From assembly GCA_937874815.1 (NCBI GenBank), contig CALNBW010000195.1, forward strand, positions 1-7,777: 7,777 nucleotides of DNA, in the 5' to 3' direction. This document shows positions 1-6,045 of the stretch, piece by piece; positions within the stretch are counted from its first letter, which is position 1; each line of letters begins with the position of its first letter. The position numbers and the translations under genes were made by a program. The notes beneath the pieces were generated by a model. That model had not been told where the DNA came from, searched no databases, and saw only the letters and a list, made by a program, of their open reading frames with translations. The DNA comes from an uncultured Bacillota bacterium (lineage in GTDB: Bacteria > Bacillota > UBA994 > UBA5500).

Positions 1-1698
1 ACGGCGACGGCAGGTGCAGGCGGTTCCGCCAGCGCAGCCATCCCAGATAAGTCCATCACCGACGCTATCGCTAAGGCTCAGGCGGAAGCCAAGGCGCAGG
101 GCAAGACTATCGATGGCATTGCCATAGAGCTGAATATCAGCATGCCACATGATGCGGATTCGCTGAGTGTAACGCTCTCACAGAGCGCACTGCAGAGCCT
201 TATTAGGGCAGGAGTGACAAGTCTACAAATGAGTGGTGCACCCGTTGCTCTTGGCCTTGATCTGAGTGCATTGCAGGAAATTCAAAGACAAAGCACCGGC
301 GCTATCACTATCAGTATTGTGCCCGTGAGGGAGCTTTCTGCTGAGGCGCAGGCACTAATCGGCAATCGCCCGGTATACAGCATTACCATAACTTATATGA
401 AGGACGGCAAAACGGTCGACCTAACCAACCTTGGCAGCGGCACGGCCACGCTTTCCATCCCATATATACCTAGTGAGAACGAGATTGTAGGTTATCTGTT
501 CGGTGTCTATGTAGACGCTAACGGCAACGCCGCCCGCATTGCCCGCTCGGCCTACGACGCAAATAGCAGCTGCCTGCTCGTGCCTACGGACCATTTTTCG
601 GTGTATGGTGTAGGCTATACTGCGCCTAGTGGTAAATTCACCGACATCGGCAGCCATTGGGGCAGGGAATCCATCGACTATGTGGTAGGCAGAGGGTTGC
701 TTGTCGGCACCGCGGAGACTACCTTTGCGCCGGATACGGGCGTGACTCGCGGCACCCTAGCAACCGCCCTCGGTAAATTGGCAGCAGTGGACGTGAGCGG
801 TTACAAGACTAGCAGCTTCACCGATGTAGCTAAAGACGATGAGTCTGCTCCCTACATCCAATGGGCATACAGCAAGGGTATCATGCAGGGCATTGGCAAC
901 CGACAGTTTGCGCCTAACAAGGCTGTTACCCGTGAGGAGGTGGCGCTAATCGTTGCTAGCTTTGCTAGAGCTCTGGGTCACATGCCACCTATCACCCGAG
1001 AGTTAGTTGACTACGCAGACGTTGCCAGCATAGGCAGCGAGTATAAAACGGCGGTAACAACCATGCAGCAGGCAGGCATCATAATGGGGATGAGCAATAA
1101 CCACTTTAATCCTCAGGCTAACATTACCCGCGCCCAAGCCGCCGCCATATTACACCGCTACGCGAAGTTGAGCATCGACCCGTCCACAGCCCAAGGCTGG
1201 ACAGTAAACGATGACGGCCAGTCCTTCTATTACGAAGATGGCAAAGCTCTCACCGGAGTGCAGGCCATCGCTGGCAGGGAGTACCTTTTCTCCGACATGG
1301 GTGTCTTGCAGGCCAGTGTAAAGCAAGAGATACGGTTACACATAGGGGGGCTCATAGCTACAGTAGGTGGTAAGCAGTATACCTTAGATGCGGCTCCGTA
1401 TGTTGAGCCGAACTCGGGCCGTACTCTAGTCCCGATCCGCTTTGTGAGCGAAATGCTCGGCTCAGAAGTAGTCTGGCGTACTGCGAGCCAACAGGCAGTA
1501 ATAACTGAGCAGGGCAACGAAATCACCCTTACCATCGGTTCTACCTCCGTGCAGGTCAACGGAGAAACGTTCACTCTAGATTGCCCTGCCGTAATAGTGA
1601 ACAGTCGCACCTTTGTGCCCCTGCGCTTTGTCAGTGAGACGCTGGGAGCATTGGTGCACTGGAACGGAGCAGAAGGAAGCATTAGCATCACTAGGTAA
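1..1698 (+). CDS. S-layer homology (SLH) domain surface protein with C-terminal copper-amine-oxidase-N-like domain, 5'-truncated
   Basis: The reading frame is open from base 1, so the gene starts before the window; 565 residues are visible and the first internal ATG (142) is not a credible start. Residues about 1-208 form a beta-rich module ending in HFSVYGVGY, a pattern often found just before SLH domains in Bacillota surface proteins. Three SLH domains follow at about 212-262 (starts FTDIGSHWG), 271-326 (FTDVAKDD, then ITR-type ends) and 335-390 (YADVASIG); SLH domains normally bind pyruvylated secondary cell-wall polymer. Residues about 399-437 (GWTVNDDGQSFYYEDGK) resemble one choline/glucan-binding cell-wall repeat. 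Residues about 443-565 resemble the copper amine oxidase N-terminal domain (PF07833 type), with an internal duplication: RTLVPIRFVSEMLG and RTFVPLRFVSETLG. The protein is probably exported and wall-anchored; ligand and function are unknown. The signal peptide, if any, lies outside the window. A terminator follows 22 bases after the stop. Confidence 0.9.
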   Translation, partial: TATAGAGGSASAAIPDKSITDAIAKAQAEAKAQGKTIDGIAIELNISMPHDADSLSVTLSQSALQSLIRAGVTSLQMSGAPVALGLDLSALQEIQRQSTGAITISIVPVRELSAEAQALIGNRPVYSITITYMKDGKTVDLTNLGSGTATLSIPYIPSENEIVGYLFGVYVDANGNAARIARSAYDANSSCLLVPTDHFSVYGVGYTAPSGKFTDIGSHWGRESIDYVVGRGLLVGTAETTFAPDTGVTRGTLATALGKLAAVDVSGYKTSSFTDVAKDDESAPYIQWAYSKGIMQGIGNRQFAPNKAVTREEVALIVASFARALGHMPPITRELVDYADVASIGSEYKTAVTTMQQAGIIMGMSNNHFNPQANITRAQAAAILHRYAKLSIDPSTAQGWTVNDDGQSFYYEDGKALTGVQAIAGREYLFSDMGVLQASVKQEIRLHIGGLIATVGGKQYTLDAAPYVEPNSGRTLVPIRFVSEMLGSEVVWRTASQQAVITEQGNEITLTIGSTSVQVNGETFTLDCPAVIVNSRTFVPLRFVSETLGALVHWNGAEGSISITR

Positions 1699-1720
1699 GT
1701 TGCCATAGGGCAGCGAATAG

Positions 1721-1749
1721 AAGGCAAAGGCGCTGGGCCTTTGCCTTTT
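1721..1749 (+). terminator. Rho-independent terminator of the SLH-protein gene
   Basis: A perfect 10-bp stem (AAGGCAAAGG at 1721-1730 pairs with CCTTTGCCTT at 1738-1747) encloses a 7-nt loop. It is followed by two more T residues, which can extend the stem with the A and G upstream. It lies 22 bases past the TAA of the surface-protein gene. The U-tract is short, so termination may be incomplete. Confidence 0.75.
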
Positions 1750-1862
1750 GCGTATGTCTGTTGGTGCAGTATATGTAGATGAAATGTGATTCATTGACCG
1801 GTTGGTAAGCGTACGATCTTAAATTTGTCGGTTGTTTGATCAATCTTTGCAGACAGTGAGTA

Positions 1863-1882
1863 TACCTGTTCTTTACCTGTTC
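1863..1882 (+). repeat. Perfect 9-bp tandem direct repeat, 11-bp period (candidate regulator site)
   Basis: TACCTGTTC occurs at 1863-1871 and again at 1874-1882, separated by two bases, so the copies sit about one helical turn apart on the same DNA face. The pair covers the place where a -35 box would be for the extended -10 at 1898-1906, which itself has no recognisable -35. Direct half-sites of about 11-bp period beside a weak -35 are typical of OmpR/PhoB-type response-regulator sites. The regulator is not identifiable here; the role is inferred. Confidence 0.45.
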
Positions 1883-1897
1883 CGCCCTGAAAGAAGC

Positions 1898-1906
1898 TGG
1901 TAAAAT
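1898..1906 (+). promoter_or_regulatory. Extended -10 promoter candidate for the GyrI-like operon
   Basis: TGGTAAAAT gives the TGn extension followed by TAAAAT, five of six matches to the sigma-A -10 consensus. There is no good -35 at 16-18 bp, but the extended -10 and the direct repeat immediately upstream (possible activator site) could compensate. Transcription would start near 1913, leaving a leader of about 70 nt before the start codon at 1985. Confidence 0.45.
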
Positions 1907-1921
1907 GAGCTTGAGCGAAAT

Positions 1922-1935
1922 CCTGCTTGAGCAGG
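1922..1935 (+). other. Small hairpin in the GyrI-like gene leader
   Basis: CCTGC-TTGA-GCAGG forms a perfect 5-bp stem with a tetraloop in the predicted 5' leader, about 35 nt before the Shine-Dalgarno. Its GCTTGAGC core also occurs as a direct copy at 1909-1916. It could be an operator or an RNA structure; nothing in the sequence decides between these, and chance is possible. Confidence 0.25.
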
Positions 1936-1984
1936 TGGGAGACACGTAAAGCCTAAAAAAGAGAACCGATGGAGGCGAGGTTGA

Positions 1985-2644
1985 ATGGTGACTATAGATT
2001 ATAAGAAGACACAAAAGGACCTTTATCAACCCAAGACCACACCGTCCGTTATAGACGTACCAGAAATGCTTTTCTTGATGGTCGACGGCAAGGGAGACCC
2101 AAACACAAGCGCAGACTATGCAAATGCCCTTGAGGTTCTGTATGGGCTATCTTATTCCATCAAGATGAGCAAAATGGGCGGCAACCAGCCGAGCGGATAC
2201 TTTGACTATGTTGTGCCTCCGCTGGAAGGACTGTGGAGTCTTGACGATGGCGGCGTGTTCACAGGTGCCGGAGCGGCGATTGCAGACAAAAACAGGTTTA
2301 TTTGGACTTCGATGATACGCCAGCCGGAATTCGTTACTCCCGAGGTGTTCGTAGCCGCCAAGGCAGCGCTGTGCAAAAAGAAGCCGCAACTGGATTTGTC
2401 GCTCGTACGCTTGGAGCGATATACCGAGGGGCTCTGTGCGCAGGTGATGCACATCGGTCCCTACGACGACGAACCGGCTACTATCGCTGTGCTGGCAGAG
2501 TTCATTGCGGACAATGGCTACAGGGAAGACATGTCGTCTTCCCGCCGCCACCACGAGATCTACCTCGGCGACCCGCGCAGAACCGCGCCGGAAAAGCTAA
2601 AGACGGTTATTAGGCATCCGATACGACCGAATGGAGGGAAATAG
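1985..2644 (+). CDS. GyrI-like small-molecule-binding domain protein
   Basis: This 219-residue protein matches the free-standing GyrI-like family (COG4832 type), whose usual length is about 200-220. Recognisable segments are the N-terminal KKDLYQPK-like stretch (10-17), the VDGKGDPN motif (33-40), VVPPLEGLW (76-84), HIGPYDDEPATI (156-167), and a C-terminal HHEIYLGDPRRTAPEKLKT block (189-207). The SHS2-type fold binds small molecules; in other proteins it senses drugs or protects gyrase, and some stand-alone members have been reported to hydrolyse cyclopropanoid genotoxins. Which ligand this one binds cannot be read from the sequence. There is no DNA-binding domain, so it is not itself an AraC or MerR regulator. 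The start is well supported: GGAGG at 1971-1975 is 9 nt upstream. It leads a probable operon with the VOC gene, whose Shine-Dalgarno lies inside its last codons. Confidence 0.85.
   Translation: MVTIDYKKTQKDLYQPKTTPSVIDVPEMLFLMVDGKGDPNTSADYANALEVLYGLSYSIKMSKMGGNQPSGYFDYVVPPLEGLWSLDDGGVFTGAGAAIADKNRFIWTSMIRQPEFVTPEVFVAAKAALCKKKPQLDLSLVRLERYTEGLCAQVMHIGPYDDEPATIAVLAEFIADNGYREDMSSSRRHHEIYLGDPRRTAPEKLKTVIRHPIRPNGGK
2633..2638 (+). promoter_or_regulatory. Shine-Dalgarno of the VOC gene, embedded in the end of the GyrI-like gene
   Basis: GGAGGG lies within the last four codons of the upstream gene, 7 nt before the ATG at 2646. It decides the start: an in-frame ATG at 2631 lies immediately before this site and has no suitable site of its own. 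Upstream stop and downstream start are one base apart, a typical translational-coupling arrangement. Confidence 0.8.
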
Positions 2645-2645
2645 T

Positions 2646-3095
2646 ATGAAAGTTGGCGTGGAAATTGATATGGTTGTGCCTGATAGCGTGAAGGCACTGG
2701 AACTATACGAGAATGTGTTCGGTGCGGAGCGTGTGGAAGTTACCGCCTATGACCGGGGGCTGAACGAGGCGGTGTTCACGCTATTCGGGACACGCTTCCA
2801 CTTGCTCGATGAAAATGAGGCCTACCAGCTTTTCGCTCCCAAGGAAGGTGAGCGCAGGCCGATGTGGCTAAACATCCTCGTGCCAGATATTGAGGCTACC
2901 CTGGAAAAGGCAAAGCAGCACGGCTTCGCTGAAATCCAACCTCTAACCGTGCTGGCAGAGATGGGCGTTAGCAATGCGATCCTCTCCGATCCGTTCGGAT
3001 ATGTCTGGATGCTTCATCAGGTGCACAGGGTTGTCAGCTTCGAGGAGCGGACAAAACTGTGGGATGAGAAGATGAAAAGCGAGGGCAATGTCTAG
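2646..3095 (+). CDS. VOC-superfamily (glyoxalase/bleomycin-resistance fold) protein, PhnB-like
   Basis: This is a 149-residue protein of two beta-alpha-beta-beta-beta halves: about 4-56 (VEIDMVVPDSVKALELYENVFGAERVE starts the first) and about 73-125 (MWLNILVPDIEATLEKAKQHGF), ending in SDPFGYVWMLHQ (114-125), a hallmark of the PhnB/YdcE-like branch. VOC proteins are metal-dependent or metal-free enzymes, or drug-binding proteins, acting on small molecules (glyoxalase, dioxygenase, fosfomycin or bleomycin resistance). The substrate here is unknown, and the metal ligands cannot be assigned with confidence. The start at 2646 is chosen for the GGAGGG site 7 nt upstream; the longer form from 2631 would add five residues that sit on the Shine-Dalgarno. 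Tight coupling to the GyrI-like gene suggests the two proteins handle the same or related compounds (inference). Confidence 0.85.
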   Translation: MKVGVEIDMVVPDSVKALELYENVFGAERVEVTAYDRGLNEAVFTLFGTRFHLLDENEAYQLFAPKEGERRPMWLNILVPDIEATLEKAKQHGFAEIQPLTVLAEMGVSNAILSDPFGYVWMLHQVHRVVSFEERTKLWDEKMKSEGNV

Positions 3096-3178
3096 CAAAG
3101 GCTAGAACTCAGTTTGCCCCGAGCAGTATGATCCGAAGAACAAGCACAGAGCAGAAGAACCTAAGGAAGGTGTAAAAG

Positions 3179-3484
3179 ATGCGTGATTATATCCCGGCCT
3201 TTGCCGCGCCTTATTTTCTCGCGATCAGCCTTTGGGCAGCCGGGCTGGTCCTATATGATAAACGGGCCTCAAGGCTTGGAGCATGGCGCATAAAGGAACG
3301 GACGTTGTTATTGGTATCCGCGCTGGGCGGTGCTGTTGCTATGCTCCTAACCATGCGTCTGGTTCGTCACAAGACCAGACACGCCAAATTCATGATTGGC
3401 ATTCCAGTGATAATTGTTCTGCAGATTTCCGCTGTAGGGCTGTTCTTGTGGTGGCGCATGGGAGGACGGCAGTTGGCGATATAG
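3179..3484 (+). CDS. DUF1294 family small membrane protein
   Basis: The 101-residue product fits DUF1294 (COG3326). Three hydrophobic segments lie at about 8-26, 42-60 and 72-91. Between the first and second is the family's YDKRASRLGAWRIKERTLL stretch (26-44), and between the second and third is RHKTRHAKF (63-71), both strongly conserved in the family. The basic loops suggest they face the cytoplasm. The function of the family is unknown. AAGGAAGGTG at 3163-3172 is a good Shine-Dalgarno at a normal distance. It lies 83 bases after the VOC gene with no terminator between, so cotranscription is possible. The C-terminus is short after the last segment, as usual for the family. Confidence 0.85.
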   Translation: MRDYIPAFAAPYFLAISLWAAGLVLYDKRASRLGAWRIKERTLLLVSALGGAVAMLLTMRLVRHKTRHAKFMIGIPVIIVLQISAVGLFLWWRMGGRQLAI

Positions 3485-3485
3485 G

Positions 3486-3517
3486 CGGCGCGCCAGCCAT
3501 CGAGAAGGAAAGCGCCG
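3486..3517 (+). other. Weak GC-rich hairpin after the DUF1294 gene
   Basis: CGGCGC at 3486-3491 can pair with GCGCCG at 3512-3517 across a 20-nt loop, followed by TCTTTA. The long loop and poor T-tract make it at best a weak terminator. It is the only candidate break between the DUF1294 and dehydrogenase genes. Confidence 0.2.
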
Positions 3518-3528
3518 TCTTTAGGTGA

Positions 3529-3540
3529 ACTCATATGAGT
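3529..3540. repeat. Perfect 12-bp palindrome in the DUF1294-dehydrogenase spacer
   Basis: ACTCATATGAGT is perfectly self-complementary and lies about 100 bp before the dehydrogenase start. A dimeric regulator could bind such a site, but no clear -35/-10 pair was found next to it. The rest of this 154-base spacer (3485-3638) shows a stray GGAGGGGAG at 3576-3584 with no ATG behind it and nothing else recognisable. Confidence 0.25.
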
Positions 3541-3638
3541 AAGCATCTGGTTTTGTGAAAACTGGTGTCATCTGTGGAGGGGAGTAGTAGCTAGGTGGCA
3601 CTATAGATCAACTGAACTAAGAAAGGATGGTTAGAGGT

Positions 3639-4806
3639 ATGAGCAATTTTGTCTACAACGTGCCCGTAAAAGTGTATTTTGGTCAGGATCAGTTAGGAAA
3701 TTTGGGGGCAGAACTGAAGAATTTTGGCAAGCGCGTGCTGCTGGTGTATGGCGGAGGCTCCATCAAAAGGACGGGGGCTTTACGATAAGTTGGTATCCGA
3801 AATTGAACAGGCCGGCCTGGAGGTCTTTGAGCTCTCAGGTATTGAGCCCAACCCTCGTGTCAGCTCTGTGAATCGAGGTGCAGGCATCTGCAGGCAGGAA
3901 CAGATCGATGTCATTCTAGCTGTTGGCGGCGGATCCACTATTGACGCGGCCAAATGCATTGGGGCAGCTGCCCACTATGATGGTGATGCGTGGGACCTCG
4001 TTACCCGCACGGCTCCGATTACTGATTGTCTGCCTGTTGTAACGGTGCTAACCCTAGCAGCAACTGGTTCGGAGATGAACGGAACTGCGGTGATCAGCAA
4101 CACCGAAACGAATGACAAAATCGGCGTTGGCGACCCCTTGATGCGGCCCAAGGTGTCGTTCTTAGATCCGACTAATACCTTTACAGTTAGCTCATTCCAG
4201 ACAGCTAGTGGCGCGGCCGATATAATCTCGCATATTCTAGAAGTCTACTTCAGTATGGACCATGATTTGTACATGCTGGACCAAGTGATGGAGGGCATGC
4301 TTAGAACTGTAATCAAATATGCTCCTATCGCCATGAAAGAGCCGGATAACTATGAAGCACGGGCTAACCTAATGTGGGCTTCTTCCTGGGCTATCAACGG
4401 GTTCCTCGTTGGCGGTAAGCAGCAGGCCTGGAGCTGCCACCCGATGGAACACCAACTATCTGCTTTTTATGATATCACCCATGGCCTAGGCCTAGCAATC
4501 CTGACGCCGCGTTGGATGCAGCATGTGCTAGACGAAACCACTGCCTGCAAGTTCCATCAATTCGGCTGTAATGTATTTGGCCTCGATGCAAGCTTGGAGC
4601 CAATGGTTGTGGCAAAGAAGAGTATCGAAATGCTGTCAGATTTCTTCTTCCATACCCTCGGTTTAGAGAGTAGCCTGTCACAAGTCGGCATTGATGCCGC
4701 CAATTTCACCGAAATGGCGCAGAAAGCCTGCAAAGGCGGCGTAATAAACGGCTTTAAGCCGCTTAACCAGCAGGATGTCGAAAGCATCTACCGAATGTCT
4801 CTTTAG
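3639..4806 (+). pseudogene. Iron-containing (NADH/NADPH-dependent) alcohol/butanol dehydrogenase, frameshifted by one base
   Basis: The true N-terminus is in another frame from the long downstream ORF. From ATG 3639 it reads MSNFVYNVPVKVYFGQDQLG and on to VLLVYGGGSIKRTG, then meets a stop at 3786-3788. Removing one G from the G5 run at 3773-3777 joins it to LYDKLVSEIEQ and gives 388 residues, the normal family length. In the repaired protein the metal ligands are D194, H198 (ADIISH), H267 (HPMEH) and H281 (ITHG), exactly the classic family positions; the nucleotide-binding GGGS is at 96-99, with D102 and K105 following. It would reduce aldehydes such as butyraldehyde to alcohols in the cytoplasm (BdhA/YugJ-like). 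Everything downstream of the shift is intact, so the lesion is recent or a sequencing/assembly error. The ATG at 3724 is only a shadow start, since its first residues are out-of-frame reading of the conserved region. AAAGGA at 3622-3627 is a modest Shine-Dalgarno, 11 nt before the ATG. Confidence 0.88.
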
Positions 4807-4858
4807 CTGGGACCTGCGTTATCAAGGAAAATACTAGAGACGATAGAGGCGAGATGAA

Positions 4859-5899
4859 ATGCTTACACATGTTGGAACTCAAACCATAGAAACAGAGCGG
4901 CTTGTTTTGCGCCGGGTAACGCCCGACGACGCTGAGATGATGTTCAAAAACTGGGCGAACGACGAGGACGTTGCGCGCTATATGCGTTGGTCGCCCCATG
5001 GAACCGTTGAGGACACCAGGAGCATCATCGCTAATTGGTGCGATGGCTATAAATCAGCCCATAAATATCACTGGGGAATCTGCCTTAAAGACGGCGAGAT
5101 AATCGGTTCCCTTAGTGTCGCTGGCATTGACGAATTTGATAGCCGGGCCGACCTCGGCTACTGCATTGGAAAAGCATATTGGGGCAGAGGGTATACCTCC
5201 GAAGCGGTCTCGGCAGTGCTTGATTACATGTTCTCTCGTGTGGGTATCAATCGCATCGAGGCGTATCATGCCGTAAGCAACCTCGCGTCCGGCAGGGTAA
5301 TGCAAAAGGTCGGCATGACTCGCGAAGGTCACGCCAGGCAGAAGTATAAAGGCCGGGATGGTTTTGAGGACTCCGACATGTATGGAATTACTCGTGATGA
5401 CTGGGAGATCCAAAAAGAAATCGCCTATTACAACTCGTTGCCCGTGACTTTTGATGGTTTCATTGAGGTGCCGATGTTGGCAAACGACGAGATTTACCTG
5501 GTCTGTACCGGGAAAAAAGAGGCTATCCCCGCTAAGAAATACGTGCCCGCCTATGATTTCGCCATCTGCAAGGGTGGGGAGCAAATAGGCGAGATTAACC
5601 TGCGAATTGGTTATACCGATGGGCTATATTATGGCGGGCAGATCGGCTACGGCGTTGATGAAAAGCAGCGAGGGCACGGATATGCAGCTCAGGCTTGCCG
5701 TCTACTGCTGCCGGTGGCCAGAGCGCACGGCATGAAAAAGCTACTCATCACTAATGATCATACCAACCATGCTTCAAAGCGTGTCTGCGAAAAACTTGGG
5801 GCCCGCTTCCTGCGTGTGGCACCCCTCCCTGAATGGCATGAGCTTTATCAAGAGGGGCAGCGATTTGAGAATATATTCGAGTGGGACATCGAAGCATAG
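4859..5899 (+). CDS. Two-domain GNAT N-acetyltransferase (RimJ/RimL-like domain fused to a second GNAT domain)
   Basis: This 346-residue protein contains two acetyl-CoA-binding domains. The first (about 8-185) begins with TERLVLRRVTPDDAE and is RimJ/RimL-like: its motif A is around YWGRGYTSEA (107-116), followed by NLASGRVMQKVGM (141-153). The second (about 195-346) is a distinct GNAT type with GLYYGGQIGYGVDEKQRGHGYAA (255-277; motif A around 271-276), then SKRVCEKLGA and LPEWHELYQEG. The second half resembles stand-alone acetyltransferases of about 160-170 residues known from clostridia, so this looks like a fusion. The substrates are unknown; ribosomal-protein N-termini, amino acids and antibiotics are all possible for the first domain. 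The start at 4859 follows GAGG at 4846-4849 by 9 nt; the nearer ATG at 4854 is in another frame that closes quickly. It lies 52 bases after the dehydrogenase with no terminator between, and is followed by a strong terminator at 6010-6043. Confidence 0.88.
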   Translation: MLTHVGTQTIETERLVLRRVTPDDAEMMFKNWANDEDVARYMRWSPHGTVEDTRSIIANWCDGYKSAHKYHWGICLKDGEIIGSLSVAGIDEFDSRADLGYCIGKAYWGRGYTSEAVSAVLDYMFSRVGINRIEAYHAVSNLASGRVMQKVGMTREGHARQKYKGRDGFEDSDMYGITRDDWEIQKEIAYYNSLPVTFDGFIEVPMLANDEIYLVCTGKKEAIPAKKYVPAYDFAICKGGEQIGEINLRIGYTDGLYYGGQIGYGVDEKQRGHGYAAQACRLLLPVARAHGMKKLLITNDHTNHASKRVCEKLGARFLRVAPLPEWHELYQEGQRFENIFEWDIEA

Positions 5900-5934
5900 C
5901 GCTCGGTCATGGTTGCACTTCTGTCCCAGTAAAT

Positions 5935-5967
5935 AGGGCCACACACCCGCTAGCGGGCTGTGGCCTT
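5935..5967. other. Imperfect stem-loop between convergent genes
   Basis: GGCCACA (5937-5943) pairs with TGTGGCC (5959-5965), and an inner CCCG/CGGG stem (5946-5949 with 5954-5957) caps it with a CTAG loop; a small bulge separates the two helices. On the plus strand only TT follows. On the minus strand the hairpin is followed by TATTTACT, so it could help end minus-strand transcripts from the S10 gene as well. It is not a canonical terminator on either strand. Confidence 0.4.
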
Positions 5968-6009
5968 AGAAAACGAAGCAATCTGCCAAGGCGACCGTCC
6001 CCGTTGTTG

Positions 6010-6043
6010 GTGCCCCCTGTCGGCTCGACAGGGGGCACTTTTT
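6010..6043 (+). terminator. Strong rho-independent terminator of the plus-strand cluster
   Basis: A perfect 12-bp stem (GTGCCCCCTGTC at 6010-6021 with GACAGGGGGCAC at 6027-6038) and a 5-nt loop are followed by five T residues. It ends the plus-strand gene group about 110 bases after the acetyltransferase stop. The minus-strand gene stops only 3 bases beyond the T-tract. Read on the minus strand the hairpin lacks a T-tract, so it is one-directional by sequence. Confidence 0.9.
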
Positions 6044-6045
6044 CG

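Noticed and set aside
1230..1727. Minus-strand ORF of 165 aa antisense to the surface-protein gene
   Set aside because: It lies opposite the conserved copper-amine-oxidase-N-like domain, has low-complexity Thr/Ser/Pro-rich content, and has no ribosome-binding site.
1794..1822. TTGACC with a 17-bp spacer to TCTTAA as a promoter for the GyrI-like gene
   Set aside because: The -35 is good, but the -10 matches only three of six positions; the extended -10 at 1898-1906 is a better candidate.
1691..2029. Minus-strand ORF of 112 aa across the surface-protein/GyrI spacer
   Set aside because: It starts inside the GyrI-like gene, covers the terminator and promoter region, has no plausible Shine-Dalgarno, and its protein has no recognisable motif.
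2631..2645. Upstream ATG (2631) as the start of the VOC protein
   Set aside because: The GGAGGG at 2633-2638 would lie inside the coding region and serves the ATG at 2646; the five extra residues match nothing in the family.
3724..3777. Apparent start (MASACCWCMAEAPS...) of the long dehydrogenase frame at ATG 3724
   Set aside because: It is out-of-frame reading of the conserved GKRVLLVYGGGSIK region. The correct N-terminus begins at 3639, and the frames join at the G5 run.
5054..5584. Minus-strand ORF of 176 aa inside the acetyltransferase gene
   Set aside because: It is fully antisense to a well-supported two-domain GNAT gene and shows no family motif. Long shadow ORFs are expected at this base composition.
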